From: Bradyrhizobium iriomotense
GTDB taxonomy: Bacteria > Pseudomonadota > Alphaproteobacteria > Rhizobiales > Xanthobacteraceae
Reading direction: 5' to 3'
Assembly (NCBI RefSeq): GCF_030160715.1
Contig: NZ_BSOW01000029.1
Coordinates: forward strand, 62,001 to 126,000
DNA: 64,000 nt
Every line of letters begins with the position of its first letter. Position 1 is the stretch's first letter. Under the pieces are notes generated by a model. The model was given only the letters and a program-made list of their open reading frames with translations. It did not search any database and was not told the DNA's origin. This document shows, in pieces, positions 1-8,410 of this stretch. The position numbers and the translations under genes are program-made.

Positions 1-29
1 GAGAATTTGGCGGGGCGGCAGGTGTGAAT

Positions 30-109
30 GTCGTTCCGGGGCAGCCCGCAGGGCTGAACCCGGAACCTCGAGATTCCGGGTTCGATGCTGCGCATCGCCC
101 CGGAATGAC
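30..109. repeat. Dispersed intergenic palindrome, family A
   Basis: The outer arms GTCGTTCCGGGGC (30-42) and GCCCCGGAATGAC (97-109) are complementary apart from one mismatch. Inner GGGTTC-type segments pair as well. A second copy of the same family lies at 18738-18840. Its position just past the 3' end of the PhzF gene fits a non-coding, possibly RNA-folding element. Confidence 0.7.
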
Positions 110-115
110 AGCAAT

Positions 116-1030
116 CTAGCCCTCGCCCGCCAGGCGGAACGTTCCTTCCATCATCTGCACGCACTGGCCGCCGACATGGGAGGACAGAAGCGCGCCGTTC
201 CGCTTCACCACGCGCGTCCGCAGGATGCTCGGCCTGCCCATGTCGAAACCCTGGCCGATCGTGAGCTTCAGCTCGCCGTCGCGCTGGGGATCAAGATCGG
301 CGAACAAGGCGGCGGCGGCGACCGTGGCACTGCCGGTGGCGGGGTCCTCGATCAGGCCGCTGGCGCCGGGGAAGAACATCCGCGCCTGGAGATCGCTGGG
401 CGCTTCCGCCGCAAGCACCTCGCGCGTGTAGAAGTAGATCGCGAAGGCCCCGTCGCGCGGCAACACCCGGCCGTAGGCCGCAGCGTCGGGCTTGGCCTGC
501 CGCACCGCATCGCGCGAGCGCACTTCCGCCACCACGAACGGCGTTCCGACGCCGACGACCTGCGGCGCGTGGCGATCGATCGCGATGTCCTTCGCGCTCA
601 GCGAAAGACAGGCTGCGACGTCATCAGCAGAGACCTGCGAAAGGCGGCTCAGCGGCTGCGGCGCGGTGAGCTCGGCGTTGACCACCCTGCCCTGCTCCCG
701 CTGAACGTCCACCGGCACGAGGCCCGCCTTCTCCTCGAACAACAGACGTGGCTTCTGCTCCCTGGCGAGCGTTGCGAGCACGAACGCCGTGCCGACATTG
801 GGATGCCCCGCAAACGGTAGCTCCCTCACTGGCGTGAAGATGCGCACCTCGGCATCGTTTGCCTTGTCGCGCGGCGGCAGCACGAAGGTGGTCTCGGAAT
901 AGTTGAACTCGGTCGCGATCGCCTGCATCTGCTGCGTCGATAGCCCGCCGGCATCGAGCACGACGGCGAGCTGGTTGCCGCCGAAGGCGCGGTTGGTGAA
1001 CACGTCGACAGTGATGTAGCGCCGTTGCAT
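116..1030 (-). CDS. PhzF family isomerase
   Basis: The 304-residue protein belongs to the PhzF/diaminopimelate-epimerase-fold family, whose members isomerise or epimerise small acids. The substrate of this one cannot be told from sequence. The N-terminus reads YITVDVFTNRAFGGNQLAVV, followed by NYSET with the presumed catalytic Glu46. LPFAGHPNVGTAFVL and, near the C-terminus, DPATGSATVAAAALF are the family's other hallmarks. The ATG at 1030 is preferred over an upstream one because AGGGAAGAAAG lies directly ahead of it. It is the last gene of a minus-strand group after the amidohydrolase, with a gap of 119 bp, so joint transcription is possible but not certain. Confidence 0.9.
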   Translation of the reverse strand: MQRRYITVDVFTNRAFGGNQLAVVLDAGGLSTQQMQAIATEFNYSETTFVLPPRDKANDAEVRIFTPVRELPFAGHPNVGTAFVLATLAREQKPRLLFEEKAGLVPVDVQREQGRVVNAELTAPQPLSRLSQVSADDVAACLSLSAKDIAIDRHAPQVVGVGTPFVVAEVRSRDAVRQAKPDAAAYGRVLPRDGAFAIYFYTREVLAAEAPSDLQARMFFPGASGLIEDPATGSATVAAAALFADLDPQRDGELKLTIGQGFDMGRPSILRTRVVKRNGALLSSHVGGQCVQMMEGTFRLAGEG

Positions 1031-1149
1031 CTTTCTTCCCTCACGCAAAGTGCAGCCTCGACCGGCTGCATCGCCCTGCATGTTACAGGCCGATGCTATC
1101 AGCCGTCATGCCCCAAAACTCGGAGCACTCGGTGCAATCGCGTGAGAGA

Positions 1150-2049
1150 TCAGAAGCGGAAGAGCTGACGTGGCGATGCCAGCACCTGCGCGCGCTCGCC
1201 CTTGTCAGGCACGAGTTCGTCGAGGAAGCGGCGGTTCTTCTCGTAAGTCTGCGTCGCCTCGAACTGCGTATGCGGCCAGTCGCTCCCCCATAACAGGCGA
1301 TCGAGACCATAGGCCGTGCGCAACAGCGGATAGGCTTGCTTCGCAAAGCTCTCGCCGGCTGCGCCGTTGCGGTATGGCGCGGAGATCTTGACCCAGACGT
1401 TCCTGGTCGCACCCAGCTTCAGCACCGCCTGGAAACCGGGATCGGCGACGCCGAGCTTTGGATCGGGCAACGCGAAGTGATCGAGCACGACGGCGACGCC
1501 GCGGTCGAGAAGCTGCGGCGCCAGCGTTGCGAGATCGGAGGCATTGCGCTGGATCTCGACCTGCCAGCTCAGCGATTTGACCGATGTGAGCAGCGCCTTC
1601 CATTCCGGCGCAGCAAGATCCGGCAAGGGCTGGCCAACGAGATTGAGTCGGATGCCGACGACGCCGACGCGATCGAGCGCGGCAAGCTCCTCCGCAGGAA
1701 CCGCGGGATCGACGACGGCGATGCCGCGCAGCCGGCCGCCGGTCGCCTTCAGGCATTCGACGAGATAGGAATTGTCGGTGCCGAGAAAGCTCGGCTGCAC
1801 CAGCACGCCGTTGGTCATGCCGTTGCGATCGAGCTGATCGAGATAAAGATCGAGCGGCGCGTCATAGTCCGGCGCATAGCGCCGGCCGGGCGCAAGCTTC
1901 AGGCCGCGATGAAAGACGTGCGCGTGGGTGTCGATCGCCGGCATCGTCACCTCACTCATCGCCCTGCCCGCACTGGCGATCGCTGAGGCAAGGGCAACGG
2001 CGCCCGCGCCGAATTGACGGCGCGTGAGGCCGCGTTCGCTTCTCGTCAT
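1150..2049 (-). CDS. Amidohydrolase family protein with Tat signal
   Basis: This 299-residue TIM-barrel metal hydrolase is of the amidohydrolase-2 type, related to 2-pyrone-4,6-dicarboxylate hydrolase. The N-terminus has a twin-arginine motif (TRRQFGAGAVALASA, residues 9-23), predicting folded export to the periplasm. DTHAHVF (about 40-46) is the first metal-binding motif, VVLDHFALP the middle one and LLWGSDWPHTQF the last. It starts 23 bp after the stop of the MFS transporter, so the two are probably co-transcribed. The pairing suggests uptake and hydrolysis of a cyclic ester or lactone-like carboxylate, but the substrate is unknown. Confidence 0.87.
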   Translation of the reverse strand: MTRSERGLTRRQFGAGAVALASAIASAGRAMSEVTMPAIDTHAHVFHRGLKLAPGRRYAPDYDAPLDLYLDQLDRNGMTNGVLVQPSFLGTDNSYLVECLKATGGRLRGIAVVDPAVPAEELAALDRVGVVGIRLNLVGQPLPDLAAPEWKALLTSVKSLSWQVEIQRNASDLATLAPQLLDRGVAVVLDHFALPDPKLGVADPGFQAVLKLGATRNVWVKISAPYRNGAAGESFAKQAYPLLRTAYGLDRLLWGSDWPHTQFEATQTYEKNRRFLDELVPDKGERAQVLASPRQLFRF

Positions 2050-2072
2050 GTTCGTTACTCCACATACGCAGG

Positions 2073-3317
2073 TCAGGCGCGCCCGGCGGCGGTCTGCTCA
2101 AACACCTTGCCGCGGGTTTCGGGCAACATCAGCACCGCGATCAGCACCAGCGAATAGGCAAAGGCCGCATCGATGCCGATCGCAGGCCCGAGGCCGATGT
2201 GGTCGCTGAGATAGCCGACGAGAAACGGAAAGGCGGCGGAGACGATGCGGCCGAAATTGTAGCAGAAGCCGACGCCGGTGCCGCGCACGCCGGCCGGGTA
2301 GAGCTCGCTGAACAGCGCCGCCATGCTCGCCGGAATGCCCGCGGAGAAGAAGCCGAGGGGAAAGCCCAACAACAGCATCTGCGAATTGGTCAGCGGCGCG
2401 AAGATGTAGATGAGCACGGTGACGATGCAGGCAGTGGCGAACAACGCGACGTTGGCGCGCCGACCGATGCGATCGCTGATGATGCCGCTCGTCACGCAGC
2501 CGCAGAAGAAGGCGATGATGATGACGGCGAGATAGCCGCTCGAGCCCAGCACCGAGAGCTGCCGCACCTCGCGCAAATAGGTCGGCAGGAACGTCGTCAG
2601 CGCGGCGTAGCCGCCGTGCGCACCGATTCCAAACAGGCCGCCGATCATCGTCGCGCGCAGCACGTCGGGATGAAAGATGCCGGCGAGAGTAGCGAGGAAT
2701 GGCGGTTCGACGTCACGCGACACGGCGCGCTGCGGCTCTTTCAGGCCGCGGCGGATGAAGATGATGAGGAGCGCGGGCAATAGTCCGACTGCGAACAGCA
2801 TCCGCCAGGCGATGTCCGCCGGCGCATAGGTGAAGACCAGTGCGGACAGCAGCACGGCTGCGCCCCACCCTACCGCCCAGGCGCTCTGCACCGAGCCGAG
2901 CGCCTTGCCGCGATGCTCGGGGCGGATGATCTCGGCCATCAGCACCGCGCCGCAGGCCCATTCCGCGCCAAAGCCGAGACCTTGAATGGCTTTGAGGACG
3001 AGAAGCTGGGTGTAGCTCATCGCGAAGGCGCAGGCGAAGGTCGCAAGCGCAAAGGTCGCAACCGTGATCTGAAGCGCCTTGACGCGGCCGAAGCGATCGC
3101 CCAGCGCGCCGCCAATCCAGCCGCCGAAGGCGCCGAAGAACAGCGTGATCGAGCCGAGCAGCCCGGCATCAGCCTTGCTGATGCCGAACGCCGCGATCAG
3201 CGCTGGAATTGCAAGGCCGAACATCTGGACGTCGAGCGCATCGAGCGCCCAGCCGCCAAAGCTTGCCCAGAAGGTGCGCCGCTCCAGCGGCGAGCTTTCG
3301 CTGTACCAGTTTGCCAT
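2073..3317 (-). CDS. MFS transporter, aromatic-acid/sialate-like
   Basis: This 414-residue, roughly 12-span major facilitator carries loop motif A as GALGDRFGRVKA after TM2 and a second copy as SDRIGRR in the central loop. The N-terminal stretch FWASFGGWALDALDVQMF matches the aromatic acid:H+ symporter and sialate transporter branch, with an acidic pair in TM1. The ATG at 3317 follows AGGGAAGAG, while an upstream in-frame start would add 35 non-membrane residues. The gene lies 47 bp downstream of the GntR regulator and 23 bp upstream of the amidohydrolase. It is likely the uptake system for that pathway's substrate. Confidence 0.88.
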   Translation of the reverse strand: MANWYSESSPLERRTFWASFGGWALDALDVQMFGLAIPALIAAFGISKADAGLLGSITLFFGAFGGWIGGALGDRFGRVKALQITVATFALATFACAFAMSYTQLLVLKAIQGLGFGAEWACGAVLMAEIIRPEHRGKALGSVQSAWAVGWGAAVLLSALVFTYAPADIAWRMLFAVGLLPALLIIFIRRGLKEPQRAVSRDVEPPFLATLAGIFHPDVLRATMIGGLFGIGAHGGYAALTTFLPTYLREVRQLSVLGSSGYLAVIIIAFFCGCVTSGIISDRIGRRANVALFATACIVTVLIYIFAPLTNSQMLLLGFPLGFFSAGIPASMAALFSELYPAGVRGTGVGFCYNFGRIVSAAFPFLVGYLSDHIGLGPAIGIDAAFAYSLVLIAVLMLPETRGKVFEQTAAGRA

Positions 3318-3364
3318 CGTCTCTTCCCTGAATTCGTTGTTGGTTGATTGTCTTAAGTCCGCGC

Positions 3365-4096
3365 TCACCGGATCTCGGCGTGGTAGCGGAAGCGGTTGGC
3401 CGGCCCGCGCGAGCGGCGCCATTCGATCGGGCGCCGTTCGAGATCGAGCGCGAGGCGCTCGATGACGATCAGCGGCGCGTTGGCCTCGAGCCGCAGCAGG
3501 CGCGCCTGCATCTCACTGGCGGTCTCGACCGTCAAAATTTCCTCGGCCGACACCACCACCTCGCCGCAACGCTCCTCATAGAGCGGATAAAGCAGGTCGC
3601 CGAACTCGGACGGGTCGATGTCGAGGATCGCCGCGAAGCGCGATCTTTGCAGCCAGATCTCTTCGGCAAGCAGCGGCACGTCGTCGATCAGGCGCAGGCG
3701 CGACAGGCTGATCACGGGCTCGCCGACGGGGATGCGTAGCGCGGATGCAACGGCGGAGGTTGCCGGCACGCATTTCCGCCTGAGTATGCGGCTTTGCGGC
3801 ACACGGCGCTCGCCGCTCTCGGACTGGAAGCGGAAGAAGCGGAAGAGCGAGGAGTTGAAGCGCGCGCGGCGGACGAAGGTGCCACGGCCCTGCTGGCGCT
3901 CCAGCACCGCGTCGCTGACGAGCTGGTCGATCGCCTTGCGCACCGTGCCGATCGCGACGCCGTAATGCGCGGCGAGCTCCGCCTCGGACGGGATCGGCTC
4001 GCCCGGCCGCCATTCATTGCGATTGATCCGCGCAGCGAGATCGTCGCGCAGGCGCTGATAGCGTGGCAGGCGGTCGTCAAGCGGGGCTGAATTCAT
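3365..4096 (-). CDS. GntR family regulator, UTRA domain
   Basis: The 243-residue regulator is of the HutC/FarR type. The N-terminal winged helix includes AAHYGVAIGTVRKAIDQL and the wing ERQQGRGTFV. The C-terminal half (about 95-240) is the UTRA effector-binding fold, ending in ADLD-type residues typical of the family. It heads the group MFS, amidohydrolase and PhzF. The ATG at 4096 is chosen because a TTGACT promoter and a perfect inverted repeat end exactly at that codon. An upstream start at 4132 would place the repeat inside the gene. It probably represses its own operon until a carboxylate-type effector binds. Confidence 0.88.
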   Translation of the reverse strand: MNSAPLDDRLPRYQRLRDDLAARINRNEWRPGEPIPSEAELAAHYGVAIGTVRKAIDQLVSDAVLERQQGRGTFVRRARFNSSLFRFFRFQSESGERRVPQSRILRRKCVPATSAVASALRIPVGEPVISLSRLRLIDDVPLLAEEIWLQRSRFAAILDIDPSEFGDLLYPLYEERCGEVVVSAEEILTVETASEMQARLLRLEANAPLIVIERLALDLERRPIEWRRSRGPANRFRYHAEIR

Positions 4097-4132
4097 ATAG
4101 TCATATAGATGACTATATGAGAAACGAGTCAA
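4094..4132 (-). promoter_or_regulatory. GntR operator and promoter
   Basis: CATATAGTCAT (4094-4104) and ATGACTATATG (4109-4119) form a perfect 11-bp inverted repeat with a 4-bp spacer. On the minus strand TTGACT (4132-4127) is followed after 18 nt by CTATAT (4108-4103), a plausible sigma-70 promoter lying over the repeat. The predicted transcription start falls at about 4096, the A of the GntR start codon. Confidence 0.7.
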
Positions 4133-4175
4133 GCGCTACCATATTACCCTCACATTCGATTTCTGAAGGTTGGCC

Positions 4176-5480
4176 CTACCCCAGCTGGAAAACCGCCATC
4201 GGCCGTTCGTAGCCGCGCACCTCGACCTCGCCGAGCGAGACGGCATCGCCGCCGTCATCGCCCAAGGCTTCGCGCACGGCGGACGAGATCAGGAGCTGAG
4301 AGCCGAAATCCTTGTTCAGCGCCTCGAGCCTTGAGGCGAAGTTCACGGTGTCGCCGATCACCGTGTACTCCTTGCGCCGGGGCGAGCCGATATTGCCGGC
4401 GACGACCTCGCCGAAATGGATGCCGATGCCGATCCGCAGCGGCCAGCTCGAGCCAGCGTTGATATGATCCATCGCCGACAGCATCTCGCGGCCGGCAGCT
4501 ACCGCCCGATGCGCGGCGTCGGAGGCCGCGAGCGGCGCCCCGAACAGCGCGAGAAAGCCGTCGCCCAGAAACTTGTTCACGATGCCGCCATGGCGGTCGA
4601 GGATGTCGACCAGCACGGCGAAGGCGCCGTCGAGCCGGTCGACGACGTCCTGCGGCGAGCGCGAGCGCGCGCCCGCGGTGAAGCCGCGAAAGTCGACGAA
4701 CATCACCGCGACGCGCCTGATGTCGCCGCCGCCGCTGGTGCCCTCTGCCATCAGTCGCTCGACGACCTGCGGCGAGACGTGCTGGCCGAACAGGTTCGTC
4801 ACGCGGTCACGGGCGGTCGCGGCGGCAATGCTCGCGGCGAATTGCCGGCGAAGCTGCGCGCCGACGGCGCCCGCGAGCATGCCGCAGATCAGGATGATCG
4901 TGCTGCGCACTGCGTGGAAGTAGGCCTGAGGCTCGCCGGCGGAAGTGACAGGATCATAATAGAGTGCGACGGCGAGGAGCTGGGCTGCCGCCACAAAGCC
5001 GGTGAAGGCCGACAGCCGGAAATCGAGGCGTAGCGTCGAGAGAATGATGAAGATGAAATAGACGAGCGGCACGGCAAAGCCGAGTGCCGGGCTCGCCCCC
5101 ATGCTCCGAATCTCCAGGACCAGGATGACCGTCGGCAACGAGGTCTCGATCAGCGCGCCGATGTACCGCCTGACCACAGGCAGATCGCGATCGAGCCTGA
5201 GGTTTCGGCCAATCTGGGAGTAGATCCAGACCTCGAACAGAACGAACCCGACCAGTAGGCCGTACACCTCGATCAGCCCGGACGTCCCGCGCCAGACTCG
5301 GTTCACGACGCTGGGGGCGATCAGGTAGAGCGCGGTGATGAACAGGATCATCACGCATCCGGTGATGATCAGGGCCTTGACGCGCAACAGCTCGGTTCGC
5401 AGGACCTCGCGCGCCAGTTCGTGCTCGAAATCCGCCGATATCTCGGCACGCCCGGCTGCCTTGCTCCCGAAACTCACCAT
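4176..5480 (-). CDS. Membrane-bound class III adenylate cyclase
   Basis: The 434-residue protein makes cAMP from ATP. The first 210 residues hold about six membrane spans (roughly 35-57, 68-90, 107-126, 133-150, 155-177 and 190-208). The cyclase homology domain runs from about 255 to 434. The metal-binding aspartates are Asp263 (FVDFRGFT) and Asp307 (FLGDGF). Lys303 (VNKFLGDG) and Asp377 (VIGDTVN) are the adenine-selecting pair, and Asn380 and Arg384 (NFASR) are the transition-state residues. The gene begins 31 bp after the ABC permease stop, so it sits at the end of the TetR-led efflux operon, an unusual place for a cyclase. Confidence 0.9.
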   Translation of the reverse strand: MVSFGSKAAGRAEISADFEHELAREVLRTELLRVKALIITGCVMILFITALYLIAPSVVNRVWRGTSGLIEVYGLLVGFVLFEVWIYSQIGRNLRLDRDLPVVRRYIGALIETSLPTVILVLEIRSMGASPALGFAVPLVYFIFIILSTLRLDFRLSAFTGFVAAAQLLAVALYYDPVTSAGEPQAYFHAVRSTIILICGMLAGAVGAQLRRQFAASIAAATARDRVTNLFGQHVSPQVVERLMAEGTSGGGDIRRVAVMFVDFRGFTAGARSRSPQDVVDRLDGAFAVLVDILDRHGGIVNKFLGDGFLALFGAPLAASDAAHRAVAAGREMLSAMDHINAGSSWPLRIGIGIHFGEVVAGNIGSPRRKEYTVIGDTVNFASRLEALNKDFGSQLLISSAVREALGDDGGDAVSLGEVEVRGYERPMAVFQLG

Positions 5481-5511
5481 CTCGCCCCTCGCCTTTCCGG
5501 GGCATTTTGCC

Positions 5512-6675
5512 TCAATCGAGCGTGCGGCGGAAGCGCGTCACGGCGATGACCATGGCGACCAGCATGAGGGCTGCCAGCGCCAACGTGTCGTATTGCAAGT
5601 TCTGGACGGTTGCGCCCTTGAGCATGATGGCGCGGACGATCCGTACGTAATGCGTCAGCGGCAGCCCCTCGCCGAGATATTGCGCCCAGACCGGCATGCC
5701 GGCGAACGGGAACATGAAGCCGGACAGCAAGATGCTCGGCAGGAAGAACATCATCGACATCTGCATGGCCTGGAGCTGGTTCTGCACGATGGTCGAGAAG
5801 GTGTAGCCGATCGCGAGATTGGTGGTGATGAACAGCGTCGACAGCAGCGCCAGCAAGGTGAGGCTGCCGAGCACGGGCACGCCGAACAGCAGCACGCCGA
5901 TCGAGAGGATCAGGAAGGCCTGGATGAAGCCGACCAGCACGTAAGGGATGATCTTGCCGAACATCACCTCGACCGGCTTGATCGGCATCGAGAGCAGGCT
6001 TTCCATGGTGCCGCGCTCGACCTCGCGCGTCACCGACAGCGCGGTGAAGATCAGCATGGTCATGGTCAGGATCGTGCCGACGAGGCCCGGCACGATGTTC
6101 AGCCGCGAGGACGCGGCCGGATTGTAGCGGGCGTGCGCGCGGATCTCGAACGGCATCTCCGGTGGATCGCCGATATAGAGATCATGCTGGAGCGCGGTCT
6201 GCACGACCATGCCGAGCGAACCGAGCGCGGCGCTTGCCGCGACCGGATCGGTGGCGTCGGCCGCGACCAGCAGCGCCGGCTTATCGCCGCGCCGCACCGC
6301 CCGCTCGAAGCCGCGGGGGATCTCGACGCCGAACAGCACCTTGCCGGATTTCAGGAGGTTGTCGAATTCGTCGACGTCGTGCACCTCGCGGGTGAAACGG
6401 AAATAGGCGGTGTTCTCAAGCGCCTTCAGCACGGAGCGCGCGAGATCGCTGTCCTCCTGGAGCAGCACGGCGCTCGGCAGGTTGTGCGGCGTGGTGTTGA
6501 TGGCATAGCCGAACAGCAGAAGCTGCATCACAGGGATCATCACGATCATGGCGAAGGAGACGCGGTCGCGCCGGAGCTGAATGAACTCCTTCACCACCAT
6601 CGCATAGGAGCGCCGCCAGAAGCCGAAGCGCTCGCGGATGTCGTGACCGTGATCTGATAGGTCTGTAGCGCTCAT
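5512..6675 (-). CDS. ABC-2 type efflux permease
   Basis: This 387-residue permease resembles YbhR/YbhS. A cytoplasmic start (MVVKEFIQLRRDRVSF) leads into TM1 near 42-60. A large periplasmic domain follows, then five clustered C-terminal spans from about 190 to 375. The loop between spans 2 and 3 carries VEVMFGKIIPY, and TREVERGTMESLLSMP is the coupling region typical of ABC-2 exporters. Its start overlaps the stop of the ATPase gene by 4 bp. With the ATPase and HlyD lipoprotein it would form a tripartite exporter. The substrate is unknown. Confidence 0.9.
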   Translation of the reverse strand: MSATDLSDHGHDIRERFGFWRRSYAMVVKEFIQLRRDRVSFAMIVMIPVMQLLLFGYAINTTPHNLPSAVLLQEDSDLARSVLKALENTAYFRFTREVHDVDEFDNLLKSGKVLFGVEIPRGFERAVRRGDKPALLVAADATDPVAASAALGSLGMVVQTALQHDLYIGDPPEMPFEIRAHARYNPAASSRLNIVPGLVGTILTMTMLIFTALSVTREVERGTMESLLSMPIKPVEVMFGKIIPYVLVGFIQAFLILSIGVLLFGVPVLGSLTLLALLSTLFITTNLAIGYTFSTIVQNQLQAMQMSMMFFLPSILLSGFMFPFAGMPVWAQYLGEGLPLTHYVRIVRAIMLKGATVQNLQYDTLALAALMLVAMVIAVTRFRRTLD

Positions 6676-7610
6676 TGGAAGTTGTCCTTCGAGCGGTTCA
6701 TGAGTTCGATGAAGACGTCTTCGAGCGAGGGATGCGATCTCTGCCAGTGCAGGCCATCTTTGTCGCGCCAGGGCGCGATGCTGGCCTCGAGCGCGGCGAC
6801 ATCGCGGCCCGAGACGTGCAGCGAGGTGCCGAACGGCGCGACCATGTCGACGCTGGGCTTGCCGGTGAGCTCTGCGGCGAGGCCGTTCAGGTCGTCACCG
6901 GTGACAGTGTAGGTGGTGAGCGCGGATTTCGCGATCACCTCGTCGACCGTGCCGTGCGTCAGGAGATGGCCGTAGGCGATGTACGCGATCTCGTGGCAGC
7001 GTTCGGCCTCGTCCATGTAGTGGGTGGAGACCAGCACGGTGAGACCTTCGGCGGCGAGCGCATGGATCTCGTTCCAGAAATCGCGCCGCGCCTTCGGGTC
7101 GACGCCGGCGGTCGGCTCGTCCAGCAACAGGAGCTGCGGATTGGGCAGCGTGCAGGCGCCAAGTGCCAGCCGCTGCTTCCAGCCGCCGGAGAGCTCACCC
7201 GCAAGCTGCTCCTCGCGGCCGGAGAGACCGAGCCGCTTGATCATCTCACCTGCCGCGCCGCGCGCATCGCGCATGCCGTAGAGCCGCGCGACGAATTCCA
7301 GGTTCTCCCGCACCGAGAGATCCTGATACAGGCTGAAGCGCTGGGTCATGTAGCCGACCTGGCGCTTGATGCGCTCGGCGTCGCGCCTGATGTCGTAGCC
7401 GAGGCAGGTGCCCTCGCCGCTGTCGGGCGTCAAAAGCCCGCAGAGCATGCGGATGGTCGTGGTCTTGCCGGAGCCGTTGGGACCGAGAAAGCCGTAGATC
7501 GAGCCGCGCTTCACCTGCATCGACAGATCATGCACGACCTCGCGGCCGGCAAAGGACTTTGTCAGCCCCTTGACGTCGATCGCGATACCGTTGCCGGCTG
7601 TCCCGTTCAT
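6672..7610 (-). CDS. ABC transporter ATP-binding protein
   Basis: The 312-residue ATPase has Walker A GPNGSGKTT, signature ELSGGWKQRLALG, Walker B LLLLDEPTAGVDP and the switch VSTHYMDEAERC. The C-terminal 80 residues form the extra domain seen in YbhF/CcmA-like drug-export ATPases. It overlaps the HlyD gene upstream and the permease gene downstream by 4 bp each, so translation is probably coupled. It energises the adjacent ABC-2 permease. Confidence 0.92.
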   Translation of the reverse strand: MNGTAGNGIAIDVKGLTKSFAGREVVHDLSMQVKRGSIYGFLGPNGSGKTTTIRMLCGLLTPDSGEGTCLGYDIRRDAERIKRQVGYMTQRFSLYQDLSVRENLEFVARLYGMRDARGAAGEMIKRLGLSGREEQLAGELSGGWKQRLALGACTLPNPQLLLLDEPTAGVDPKARRDFWNEIHALAAEGLTVLVSTHYMDEAERCHEIAYIAYGHLLTHGTVDEVIAKSALTTYTVTGDDLNGLAAELTGKPSVDMVAPFGTSLHVSGRDVAALEASIAPWRDKDGLHWQRSHPSLEDVFIELMNRSKDNFQ

Positions 7611-8410
7611 CGCTTGTCCGCCACCGGAGTCTTGATTTCAGACGTCTTGGGATTGAGATAGATGTCGATCGGCTGGCCCACGCGCAGCGCATCGGGCCGC
7701 GAGGGCCGCGCCTGGATCAGATAGACCAGCTTGTTGCGCTCATCGAGGCTGTAGATGACGGGCGGCGTGTATTCGGCTGTGGTCGCTATGAAGTAGATCT
7801 TCGCGGTGAGATCGGCCGCGCAATTGTCGCAGACGACGCGCACCTGATCGCCGATCGCGAGCTTTGGCAGCTCGGTCTCCGGCACGAAGAAGCGCAGCTT
7901 CATGTTGCCCGGCGGCATGATCGACAGCACCGGCCGTTGCGCCGCCACCATCTCGCCCTCGCGGAAATAGATCTGCTGGATGGTGCCGGCGACCGGCGCA
8001 AAACCCTTGCGCCGCGCTAGGCGCGTTTGCGACGTCACCACCCGCGCCTCCGCGACCCGCAGGTCAGAGACGGCGGAATCGAGGGTCGCCTGCGTGCCGG
8101 AGCCGGTCTTTCGCAGCGACTCCGCGCGATCATGGGTCTGCTGCGCATTCGCCAGCGTCGCCTTGGTCTGGTTTAGATCGGCAAGCTGGAGATCGTCGTC
8201 GACGGAATAGAGGGCATCGCCGACCTTCACCTCCTCGCCCTCGCGGATGTTCAGCTTCGTGACCCTGCCGGCTTCGTCGGGGCTGACGAAAATCATGTCG
8301 GCCTCGACCCAGCCCTGGAAGCCGGGGTCGCGCTGCTCCTTGCAGCCGGCAAGCCCGGTTGCGAGCACAGCGACCAATGCAAATGCAAAAATTGGTTGCG
8401 ACGACCTCAT
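7607..8410 (-). CDS. HlyD-family membrane fusion lipoprotein
   Basis: The 267-residue periplasmic adaptor carries a lipobox near residues 19-23 (GLAGC), so it is probably lipid-anchored to the inner membrane. The lipoyl half-motifs flank a coiled-coil hairpin of about residues 75-135 (LADLNQTKATLANAQQTH onward). The second half-motif reads GTIQQIYFREGEMV. It would connect the ABC-2 exporter to an outer-membrane channel that is not encoded nearby. It overlaps both the TetR gene and the ATPase gene by 4 bp. Confidence 0.9.
   Translation of the reverse strand: MRSSQPIFAFALVAVLATGLAGCKEQRDPGFQGWVEADMIFVSPDEAGRVTKLNIREGEEVKVGDALYSVDDDLQLADLNQTKATLANAQQTHDRAESLRKTGSGTQATLDSAVSDLRVAEARVVTSQTRLARRKGFAPVAGTIQQIYFREGEMVAAQRPVLSIMPPGNMKLRFFVPETELPKLAIGDQVRVVCDNCAADLTAKIYFIATTAEYTPPVIYSLDERNKLVYLIQARPSRPDALRVGQPIDIYLNPKTSEIKTPVADKR

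Noticed and set aside
5335..6657. Long plus-strand open frame of 440 codons
   Set aside because: It is antisense to the ABC permease and has the His/Arg/Glu-rich make-up of a shadow frame in GC-rich DNA. The minus-strand permease has clear family motifs.
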